5,571 nucleotides of DNA, from assembly GCA_029855985.1 (NCBI GenBank), contig JAGSHR010000292.1, positions 1 to 5,571 of the forward strand, written 5' to 3'. The notes beneath the pieces are model-generated. The model saw only the letters and a program-made list of their open reading frames with translations, was not told where the DNA came from and did no database searches. The DNA is from Candidatus Njordarchaeota archaeon (GTDB taxonomy: Archaea; Thermoproteota; JANJXX01; Panguiarchaeales; Panguiarchaeaceae). Numbering within the stretch: the stretch's first letter is position 1; each line of letters starts with the position of its first letter. A program made the position numbers and the translations under genes. Shown in pieces: positions 1-5,571 of this stretch.

Positions 1-77
1 ATATATAGTATTTTCCACATGAAACCTAGATTTTCTCAGGGGTCATTTAAATACATTTTTATACATCAGCTTCAATG

Positions 78-85
78 TATATAAA
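78..85 (+). promoter_or_regulatory. Candidate archaeal TATA box for the operon
   Basis: TATATAAA is followed by further A residues. In archaea transcription starts roughly 22-27 bases past the box, which would place the start near 105-112 and give a leader of about 55-60 bases before the ATG at 167. A leader is consistent with the Shine-Dalgarno-like GGTG in front of gene 1. The sequence just upstream (TTCAATG) is only a weak match to a purine-rich BRE element. In DNA this AT-rich such boxes occur by chance, so the call is tentative. Confidence 0.35.
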
Positions 86-116
86 ATACACTTAAGATAA
101 AAATATTTTCAAGAGA

Positions 117-128
117 TTATGTACATAA
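117..128. promoter_or_regulatory. 12-bp perfect palindrome, possible operator
   Basis: TTATGTACATAA reads the same on both strands and centres on GTAC. If the TATA box at 78-85 is used, it would sit just downstream of the transcription start, a position suited to a dimeric repressor. A palindrome of this length can arise by chance in AT-rich DNA, and no regulator gene lies in the window, so this is a weak candidate. Confidence 0.2.
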
Positions 129-157
129 AAACAATTTTTTATGCAATATATAAACAT

Positions 158-161
158 GGTG
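158..161 (+). promoter_or_regulatory. Short Shine-Dalgarno-like site for gene 1
   Basis: GGTG lies five bases before the ATG at 167 and matches the GGTG part of the archaeal GGAGGTGAT consensus. The codon directly before the ATG, in frame, is TGA (164-166), so the ORF cannot be extended upstream. The next in-frame ATG would be Met39, which would delete the Tat signal; the start at 167 is therefore well fixed. Confidence 0.55.
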
Positions 162-166
162 TTTGA

Positions 167-814
167 ATGAAACTAAAAAGAAGAGAGTTCTTGAAGATAG
201 GGATTACGGCGGCCACTCTACCCCTAATTGAAAAAGTCCCTTTCTTGGTTAAAGCGCAGGAAACAACTACTCGGTATGGGATGCTAATAGACGTATCCAA
301 ATGCTTTGGGTGCATGGCATGCATCACTGCTTGCCACTCAGAAAACAATGTTCCGATTGGGAACTTTAGAACATGGGTAGAGAAGACAGTGCTACCATCT
401 GGCGTTCCATCGTTTGTACCAAAACTTTGTAACCACTGTGAAAACCCTTCGTGTGCTAAAGCTTGTCCAGTTGGTGCAATAAATATAACAGATGGTGGCA
501 TCGTGGAAATTGATCAAAATAAGTGCATTGGTTGTGGGGCCTGTGTAAAAGCATGTCCATATGGAGTGATCTTCTTGGATCCGATCACTGGAACCGCTAA
601 CAAGTGCACTTTTTGTAGTCACAGATTAGACAGCGGACTATTACCAGCATGTGTTGAGACATGTCCATCAGGAGCGAGAATCTTTGGTGATCTTAATGAT
701 CCCAACAGTGAAATAAGAAAGGTTCTAGATCGCAAGCAAACAAGTGTGTTGAGACCCGAGACGGGTAATAAGCCAATGGTGTATTATATAGGTTTACCTG
801 AGGGGGTTCGCTGA
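167..814 (+). CDS. Tat-exported four-cluster ferredoxin-like electron-transfer subunit (TtrB/SrdB/PsrB-like)
   Basis: This 215-residue iron-sulfur subunit should pass electrons between the membrane anchor and the molybdenum subunit. The N-terminus has a near-ideal twin-arginine motif (KRREFLK, Arg5-Arg6), a hydrophobic stretch, and a plausible cleavage point after VKA at residue 30, so it acts outside the cytoplasmic membrane. Four cysteine groups follow: Cys46/49/52/56, Cys88/91/96/100, Cys120/123/126/130 and Cys147/150/162/166. This is the usual DMSO-reductase B-subunit pattern for four [4Fe-4S] clusters. All 16 cysteines in the protein fall in these groups. The length is slightly short for TtrB/PsrB but nothing key is missing. 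The start is fixed by an in-frame TGA immediately upstream. It is the first gene of a B-C-A operon whose other two genes are the expected partners. The family is secure; the specific name (TtrB, SrdB, PsrB or sulfur-reductase B) depends on the substrate of the complex. Confidence 0.93.
   Translation: MKLKRREFLKIGITAATLPLIEKVPFLVKAQETTTRYGMLIDVSKCFGCMACITACHSENNVPIGNFRTWVEKTVLPSGVPSFVPKLCNHCENPSCAKACPVGAINITDGGIVEIDQNKCIGCGACVKACPYGVIFLDPITGTANKCTFCSHRLDSGLLPACVETCPSGARIFGDLNDPNSEIRKVLDRKQTSVLRPETGNKPMVYYIGLPEGVR
800..806 (+). promoter_or_regulatory. Shine-Dalgarno-like site for gene 2, inside the end of gene 1
   Basis: GAGGGGG lies within the last codons of gene 1, eight bases before the ATG at 815. 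It supports the start at 815, which abuts the gene 1 stop, over the next in-frame ATG (Met18 at 866). It suggests re-initiation by ribosomes finishing gene 1. Confidence 0.5.
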
Positions 815-1915
815 ATGCCAGGAGAGTATTACTATATAAATGAATCAACCTTATGGCAGCCCATAATGGTATCATATTCTATTTTAATTGCTGGAGCAAC
901 GGTACTCCTACTGGGCATCTTCAGTTACTTAACGGGGAGATTCAAAAAGATCATTCCATTATCCATCCTAGCTGGTGCATCAATGTTTCTAGTGATACTC
1001 CTTGGACCACTAGGAGATATGCTTTCACCATATAGAGCATTTGAGATATTTATTAACCCACACGTATTCCCATCAGATACGAACCCAGGATTTTCTCTCA
1101 TAGCGTTTTACGGCGGCATACTGTGGCCAATAAACGTCATATTGCTACTCGTATTCGGTTTGCTATACTTCTCGTATCCAATCCATAAAATGATCGAAGG
1201 AAAATCAAAGTTAAGGGGATTGAGGAAAATCTTAACACTTGGAGTTGCAAGCGAAGAAAAATACGAGAGAGTTAACAGGGTTAACAAGGTGGTAGCAGCA
1301 TTACTAGGTATAACCTTGATCCCATGGTTGTTTTACCCCGCACTTCTTTTCGTGACTCAGACTAGTAATTTCATTTGGTCGGAATGGTACCTATTACCCA
1401 TCCAAAACTTGGCCGAAAACTTGGTGCTAGCAGTTTCCATTCTAGCCTTCTTGTACTCACTGCATTTCAAGAACAAAATGGATGAAGAGTTATCAAGGGA
1501 TTTAAGTCAATTACTGGGGATTTTTAGTATCTTCCTATTGGTCATAGTTGGACTACAATTAACATTGTGGGATATACGATATAGTGGCTCCGATTACTAT
1601 TCCGCTATAACTACAGTGTATTCCCTTCTGCTATACGGCATTGTTTTACTGGTTCTCACGGTTCTACTCTCAGTGCTTGCAGAGGGGAAAAACTGGTTGA
1701 TCCTGGCATCAAGTCTACTTGGAATCATTGCGGTCATCATAGTGAAATGGGACGTCATAATTGTTGGGCAAACAGTATCTAAAACAGGTATTTCCACGTT
1801 GAGCTTAGAGCTTCACAGTAACTGGTTCTTGAACATGCTTGCACCAATAGCATTAGCAGTTCTCATATACGTAATCCTCACATCTATCTTCCCCATGGAG
1901 GTGAATGAAGAATGA
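815..1915 (+). CDS. NrfD/PsrC/TtrC-family membrane anchor, quinone-interacting subunit
   Basis: This 366-residue polytopic membrane protein should anchor the complex and exchange electrons with quinone. About nine hydrophobic segments are visible, near residues 18-40, 46-66, 93-118, 156-180, 190-217, 231-253, 263-289, 293-317 and 336-358, matching the nine helices expected of TtrC-type anchors. Family marks are a region after helix 2 with GPLGD, PYRAFEIF and an Asn-Pro (residues 64-82), resembling the NrfD 'DLGRP...NP' region, and KWDVIIVGQ (311-319) in helix 8, resembling the usual R-[WY]-N-V-[VI]-x-G-G-Q. Lys replaces the common Arg and Asp the common Asn there. The protein has no cysteine and no haem motif, so it has no cofactor of its own beyond bound quinone. 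It starts on the base after the gene 1 stop, in the same frame, and overlaps gene 3 by four bases, implying translational coupling. The family is secure; the exact quinone and direction of electron flow are inferred. Confidence 0.88.
   Translation: MPGEYYYINESTLWQPIMVSYSILIAGATVLLLGIFSYLTGRFKKIIPLSILAGASMFLVILLGPLGDMLSPYRAFEIFINPHVFPSDTNPGFSLIAFYGGILWPINVILLLVFGLLYFSYPIHKMIEGKSKLRGLRKILTLGVASEEKYERVNRVNKVVAALLGITLIPWLFYPALLFVTQTSNFIWSEWYLLPIQNLAENLVLAVSILAFLYSLHFKNKMDEELSRDLSQLLGIFSIFLLVIVGLQLTLWDIRYSGSDYYSAITTVYSLLLYGIVLLVLTVLLSVLAEGKNWLILASSLLGIIAVIIVKWDVIIVGQTVSKTGISTLSLELHSNWFLNMLAPIALAVLIYVILTSIFPMEVNEE
1897..1904 (+). promoter_or_regulatory. Full-consensus Shine-Dalgarno site for gene 3
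   Basis: GGAGGTGA is a complete match to the prokaryotic consensus and sits inside the last codons of gene 2, seven bases before the ATG at 1912. An in-frame TGA at 1906-1908 excludes any earlier start. Together these fix the gene 3 start, which overlaps the gene 2 stop as ATGA (1912-1915). It is the strongest of the three ribosome-binding sites, as might be needed to supply the largest subunit. Confidence 0.75.
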
Positions 1916-4900
1916 GTGAAGAAAAGGCAGAAAAGAGAAGGGAATTCATTAAGGGCATAATCGGTTTGGCGGCAGCAGGAGTATTCATGGCAGGATACTG
2001 GGACACATTAGAGAAGATGTTCACAAAGAAGTACAAGACAGTAACACCAGACAAGCTTTACGGTGCTGAGAATGTGAGGGTAGTTCACTCATCGTGCCTG
2101 GGGTGCAACGTTAGATGCGGAATAAGAGCAAAAGTAGTTAAGAAAACGGTTAATGGCAGGGAAATAGAAGTTGTTGAGAGAATTGAGGGTAACCCATACC
2201 ACGTATACAACAGGTACGTAGAGGGACAACAGGTAAACAGATACAAACAATTACCCTACAACACTCCAATAAAAGATGGATTAAAGTTCTCTGGAACCCT
2301 GTGTCCAAGAGGTGTGGATGGGATACACTACCTTTACGACCCTTATAGAGTAATTAAGCCCCTCAAGAGAGTTGGTCCAAGAGGTAGTGGTAAATGGGAG
2401 GAAATCACATGGGAGCAATTAATTAATGAGCTCATAAACGGAGGAGAAATAAAGGACGAAAACGGAAACGTTATACATAGAACACCTGCGCTAAAAGACC
2501 TATACGTCTACGGCGTCCTGAAAAATGCGGGAGTAAACGATCCAAACACAGAGATTTTATCTCCAATGAAGGATGATGTTGACGCGATAATAAACGACTT
2601 AAAAGAGGGGAACATAACAACAAAAGCTGAATTAGACAACAGAATACAACAGTTTAAGACAAAATGGAATAACATTCTATCAACCTACAATCTAACACTA
2701 AGCGACATATTAATAGATCCAGACAGACCAGACCTAGGAACAAAAGCTAACCAAATCGTTGTATATAGGGGAAGAGGGCAAGGACACGCAGATTATATAC
2801 AGGAAAGATTCATACACGCAATTGGATCCAAGAACTGGCTAAGACACACATCGTCGTGTCAGTTAGCCTTCTATGCTGGAAACTACCTCTCAATAGGATA
2901 TACCGACATAAACCCAGATTCAGTAAGCGCGAAAGTCCTAATTATGGCAGGGGCACAAATGGGAAGAATACACCCAGGAGCCACAGGACACGGCGTGATG
3001 ATAGAGAGAGCTAGCAAAGGAGAACTAAAAGTATATTACGTGAACCCAGTAGCACCCAGAACAACAGCAAACGGCAACATCATATGGGTGCCAATTAAAC
3101 CAGGAACAGACGCTGCACTGGCCATGGCCCTACTGAGATGGATGTTCGAAAACAACAAGTACAACGAAGAATTCCTAAAAATCACAAATGAAACCGCCGC
3201 CAACAACAGGGGAGAACCAGTAGCAACAAATGCAACTTGGCTAGTTATCACAGAGGAAGGTCACGAAAGAGAAGGTGAATATCTGAAGGACACAGATCTA
3301 GGCCTAGGAACAGATGGAAAACCAATTGTATGGACTGGATCAAGCTACGAGGTCTATGATTCGGTGGAAACAGCTGAATTATTCCACACAGGCACGGTAA
3401 CAATAAACGGATCACAAGTTCAAGTTAAAACCGTACTACAGATCCTTAAGGACAGAGCATTCGAGAAAACCATAGAAGAATGGGGAAATATCTGCGGAAT
3501 AGACAAAGAAACAATAGAAAAAATGGCAAAGGACTTCGCAGACGCGGGAAGACAAGCTGCTACTTACATCCATAGGGGCGCAGCAATGCACCCCAACGGT
3601 GAATACAATGTGTGGGCATACAGGGCATTAGACATTATAGTTGGGAACTACCATAGGAAAGGAGGTTTAATGGGTAGGGCAGGACACCTAGACTACAATA
3701 AGAAAGCATACAATCTAGACAAGAAGGGATTCGGCGAACCAGTGGCTTGGGGGCCAACAGCGGATAGACACAAAGTGAAATACGAGGATTACTTGGAGTA
3801 TTGGAGTAAAAAATTGGAAACAGGGAACGGTTATCCAGCAAAGAGGCCTTGGTACCCGCATACCCCCGAGGAGAGTTACACAGAATTCTTTGCTGGAGTA
3901 AAAGATGGTTACCCCTACCCAATAAAAGCACTCTTCCTTTACTATGCTAACCCAGTGTTATCAGCAAACAGAGGAACAAAATTCATTGAAGTTTTAAAGG
4001 ATCAAGAAAAGCTCCCATTATTCGTAGCAATAACAACAACGATAAACGAAACATTCATGTATGCTGACTATATTGTTCCAGACACAACTTACCTAGAAAC
4101 AGGAACCCTAGGTGTACAATACTTATACGCAAGTAGTGGAGGAGTAGTAGACGCTGCTGCCGTGAGAACACCGGTAATAATGCCATTAACAACAGAAATA
4201 CCGCCAATTCAAGGGGATAACAGCGGATACAAACGCTACGCGTCGATGTTCGAATTATTCATCGAGCTAGCAGTGAAACTTGGAACAAAGGGATTCGGTG
4301 AAAACGGGATTGCTGGTACCGCTGGTGGACCACACGATGGAGAAACATTCAACCTATACAACCTTTGGGACTACATTATGAGAATTTACGCCAACACGGC
4401 TCTCGACGCGCAAAGTAAGGGATACATTCCAACTGACATTCCAATTGAGGAAGTAGAATTCGTGGAGAACAATTACCCCATTGCGCAATTCAAAGGAATT
4501 TTACCGGAAAACGAGTGGAGAGCTGTAGCGTACATGTTAGCACGGGGAGGAGTGTTCGCATCTTACGAGGAATCATTCGATGAAAACGGTGTTTCGCTGA
4601 GAAGCGTGCCATCAAAGAGAAAAACATTCAAGAAAACATTGTTCCTATGGAACGAGGATTTAGCAAAAACAAGAAACTCAATAACGGGAGAAAAATTCTA
4701 CGGTGGACCTAGATACTTCGAGTTAGCTACATACGCACCAGTAAACAACAATAAATCAAATGACCGATGGACACATGGTACACCTCTTAGAAACCTATAT
4801 CCAGAAACAGAATACCCGTTCACAATAGTAATACCTGGGTCACCACTCTTCACAAAACACAGAAGCCTCTTCTACTACTGGGTAAAACAAGTAATGCCCG

Positions 4901-5427
4901 AGAACTTCGCGGTAATACACCCAGAGGACGCCAAAACCATGGGAATTGATACGGGAGATATAATTGAAATACAGACACCTCACGGAAAAATAAAGGTTAA
5001 AGCAGTTGTTGAAGCAAGTGTAGCAAAAGGTGTGATCGCATTCCCAGTGGGTATGGGTAGATGGGCTGACACGCTAGTGGCAAAACCCGATTACATTGAG
5101 GAAATGAGCGGAATCAACATGAACGATCTCCCTGATAAAGTTGAAATACCCGAAGACGCAGTAAACCCAGTAAAACAACTAGATGAATTAACCAAAGAAT
5201 TGTTATTCACCAAGAGCCCTAAGGGATACTACGATGGAACGCTAGTCTACGATAAATGGAGATTCAATGGTTTCTCCCCAAACCCAGTAATGCTTGGAGA
5301 CCCCTCACTGGACAATTGGCCTATGCTAAGTTGGATTGGCGCGGCCCAAGTATACTTCTCAACAGTAGCAAAGATAACTGGAAAAATAGGTAAATCAAAG
5401 ATTGAAAGCAAGTACAACATATACTAA
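1912..5427 (+). CDS. Molybdopterin oxidoreductase catalytic subunit, TtrA/SrdA/arsenate-reductase-related clade
   Basis: This 1171-residue catalytic subunit should carry bis-MGD molybdenum and one [4Fe-4S] cluster. A twin-arginine motif (KRREFIK, Arg9-Arg10) and hydrophobic segment (15-29) indicate Tat export; no clear A-x-A cleavage site is seen, so it may remain as an anchor. Cys62, Cys65, Cys69 and Cys131 (C-x2-C-x3-C-x61-C) fit the N-terminal cluster, with CPRG at 131-134. Cys316 in HTSSC is the likely Mo ligand. The stretch at 268-280 (IDPDRPDLGTKAN) and RGRGQGH (286-292) are typical of TtrA/SrdA-like enzymes as I recall them. NPVAPRTT (379-385) with IKPGTDAALA (395-404) fits cofactor binding, ETFMYADYIVPDT (713-725) is common to the superfamily, and LARGG (876-880) is TtrA-like. 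The C-terminal dinucleotide-binding domain spans about 965-1120. It is somewhat longer than TtrA (roughly 1000 residues) and clearly longer than ArrA or PsrA. Electrons should arrive from gene 1's product. Family is secure; the substrate (tetrathionate, arsenate, selenate, polysulfide or sulfur) is not determined. Confidence 0.92.
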   Translation: MSEEKAEKRREFIKGIIGLAAAGVFMAGYWDTLEKMFTKKYKTVTPDKLYGAENVRVVHSSCLGCNVRCGIRAKVVKKTVNGREIEVVERIEGNPYHVYNRYVEGQQVNRYKQLPYNTPIKDGLKFSGTLCPRGVDGIHYLYDPYRVIKPLKRVGPRGSGKWEEITWEQLINELINGGEIKDENGNVIHRTPALKDLYVYGVLKNAGVNDPNTEILSPMKDDVDAIINDLKEGNITTKAELDNRIQQFKTKWNNILSTYNLTLSDILIDPDRPDLGTKANQIVVYRGRGQGHADYIQERFIHAIGSKNWLRHTSSCQLAFYAGNYLSIGYTDINPDSVSAKVLIMAGAQMGRIHPGATGHGVMIERASKGELKVYYVNPVAPRTTANGNIIWVPIKPGTDAALAMALLRWMFENNKYNEEFLKITNETAANNRGEPVATNATWLVITEEGHEREGEYLKDTDLGLGTDGKPIVWTGSSYEVYDSVETAELFHTGTVTINGSQVQVKTVLQILKDRAFEKTIEEWGNICGIDKETIEKMAKDFADAGRQAATYIHRGAAMHPNGEYNVWAYRALDIIVGNYHRKGGLMGRAGHLDYNKKAYNLDKKGFGEPVAWGPTADRHKVKYEDYLEYWSKKLETGNGYPAKRPWYPHTPEESYTEFFAGVKDGYPYPIKALFLYYANPVLSANRGTKFIEVLKDQEKLPLFVAITTTINETFMYADYIVPDTTYLETGTLGVQYLYASSGGVVDAAAVRTPVIMPLTTEIPPIQGDNSGYKRYASMFELFIELAVKLGTKGFGENGIAGTAGGPHDGETFNLYNLWDYIMRIYANTALDAQSKGYIPTDIPIEEVEFVENNYPIAQFKGILPENEWRAVAYMLARGGVFASYEESFDENGVSLRSVPSKRKTFKKTLFLWNEDLAKTRNSITGEKFYGGPRYFELATYAPVNNNKSNDRWTHGTPLRNLYPETEYPFTIVIPGSPLFTKHRSLFYYWVKQVMPENFAVIHPEDAKTMGIDTGDIIEIQTPHGKIKVKAVVEASVAKGVIAFPVGMGRWADTLVAKPDYIEEMSGINMNDLPDKVEIPEDAVNPVKQLDELTKELLFTKSPKGYYDGTLVYDKWRFNGFSPNPVMLGDPSLDNWPMLSWIGAAQVYFSTVAKITGKIGKSKIESKYNIY

Positions 5428-5430
5428 TGA

Positions 5431-5571
5431 GAACGATACAATACAATTTTTATTTTAATTTTTTTTAGACTGATTTGACTTTTTCTTGAAATGTTAATTG
5501 TTTAATGAATGCGAGTTTCTTATTTGCATATTCTCATTTTTTGAATTTAAAAATTTCACTATTTATATATA
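5431..5571. other. AT-rich downstream intergenic region
   Basis: Apart from the T tracts, no gene, RNA or mobile-element signal is visible on either strand. The window's right end (TATTTATATATA) is TATA-like on both strands and could belong to the promoter of a neighbouring gene outside the window, but this cannot be supported further. Confidence 0.5.
5447..5466 (+). terminator. Oligo-T tract, probable archaeal intrinsic terminator
   Basis: About 20 bases past the gene 3 stop the + strand carries TTTTT, then TTTT, then a run of eight T at 5459-5466, with another TTTTT at 5480-5484. I see no stable GC-rich hairpin before it, which fits archaeal U-tract termination better than the bacterial hairpin type. 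The gene ends with tandem in-frame stops, TAA (5425-5427) and TGA (5428-5430), just before it. Confidence 0.55.

Larger units (their letters stand above)
1..166. other. AT-rich upstream intergenic region, no supportable gene
   Basis: No convincing gene is seen here. The stretch is very AT-rich and lies directly upstream of the operon, so it probably carries the promoter and any operator. Visible elements are ATACAT repeated at 51-56 and 61-66 (a 10-base period), a TATATAAA box at 78-85, a 12-bp palindrome at 117-128 and a second TATATAAA at 147-154. One frame is open from base 1 to a TAA at 82-84, but it is too short and featureless to call as the end of an upstream gene. Confidence 0.6.

Noticed and set aside
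1..84. Open frame from base 1 to a TAA at 82-84, possibly the end of an upstream gene
   Set aside because: Only 27 codons, no recognisable motif and composition like the rest of the AT-rich flank; an ATG at 19 gives just 22 residues with no ribosome-binding site.
147..154. Second TATATAAA sequence just upstream of gene 1
   Set aside because: A start 22-27 bases downstream would fall inside gene 1, after its ATG, and the next ATG (Met39) would lose the Tat signal. It is unlikely to be the promoter of this gene.
139..501. Minus-strand open frames opposite gene 1 (also 392-622 and 693-875)
   Set aside because: They lie antisense to a gene with strong cofactor motifs, have no recognisable domains and are explained as shadows of its codon pattern.
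812..814. TGA between genes 1 and 2 as a selenocysteine codon
   Set aside because: Both proteins are complete without it, the ATG follows directly with a ribosome-binding site, and no SECIS-like structure is apparent. The Mo ligand position in gene 3 is an ordinary TGT cysteine codon.
3036..3931. Minus-strand open frames opposite the catalytic gene (3036-3251 and 3635-3931)
   Set aside because: Fully inside a conserved molybdoenzyme gene, low-complexity translations and no start signals.
1..5571. CRISPR array, tRNA, rRNA, insertion sequence or inverted terminal repeats
   Set aside because: No spaced direct repeats, clover-leaf, rRNA-like stretch, transposase or matching terminal repeats were seen; nearly the whole window is coding sequence of one operon.

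Overview
The window holds one complete three-gene operon on the + strand (167-5427), with short AT-rich flanks and no other supportable gene. It encodes a membrane-bound molybdopterin oxidoreductase of the DMSO-reductase superfamily. In order the genes are a Tat-exported protein with four [4Fe-4S] clusters (B subunit, 167-814), a nine-helix NrfD/PsrC/TtrC-type membrane anchor (C subunit, 815-1915) and a large Tat-signal-bearing catalytic subunit with one [4Fe-4S] cluster and a probable cysteine Mo ligand (A subunit, 1912-5427). The B-C-A order is that of the ttrBCA (tetrathionate reductase) and srdBCA (selenate reductase) operons. Motifs in the A subunit also fit that TtrA/SrdA/arsenate-reductase-related clade better than the simpler PsrA/PhsA enzymes. 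The substrate cannot be read from the sequence: tetrathionate, arsenate, selenate, polysulfide or sulfur are all possible.

Layout: 1-166 is an AT-rich upstream region with a possible TATA box (78-85), a short direct repeat and a 12-bp palindrome. The three genes follow with no intergenic DNA: gene 2 begins on the base after gene 1's stop codon, and gene 3 overlaps gene 2 by four bases (ATGA). Each start has a Shine-Dalgarno-like sequence, the strongest (GGAGGTGA) being in front of the catalytic subunit. Gene 3 ends in a tandem TAA-TGA stop followed by oligo-T tracts (5447-5466) that look like an archaeal intrinsic terminator.

Proposed working: the NrfD-like subunit exchanges electrons with the membrane quinone pool. 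The B subunit relays them through its four clusters to the FeS cluster of the A subunit and then to the molybdenum centre. Twin-arginine signals on both A and B place the soluble module outside the cytoplasmic membrane. The usual direction in this family is quinol oxidation and reduction of an external oxyanion or sulfur compound, that is, anaerobic respiration.

Organism: AT-rich DNA, AGA/AGG-dominated arginine codons, frequent ATA isoleucine, TATA-like upstream elements and a U-tract end without a hairpin suggest a thermophilic archaeon, possibly of the Thermoproteota (Sulfolobales-like). This is inference; AT-rich thermophilic bacteria such as Aquificales share several of these traits. The operon is a recognisable enzyme family, not evidently a new kind of system; its interest lies in the unknown substrate and in details of the catalytic and anchor subunits.
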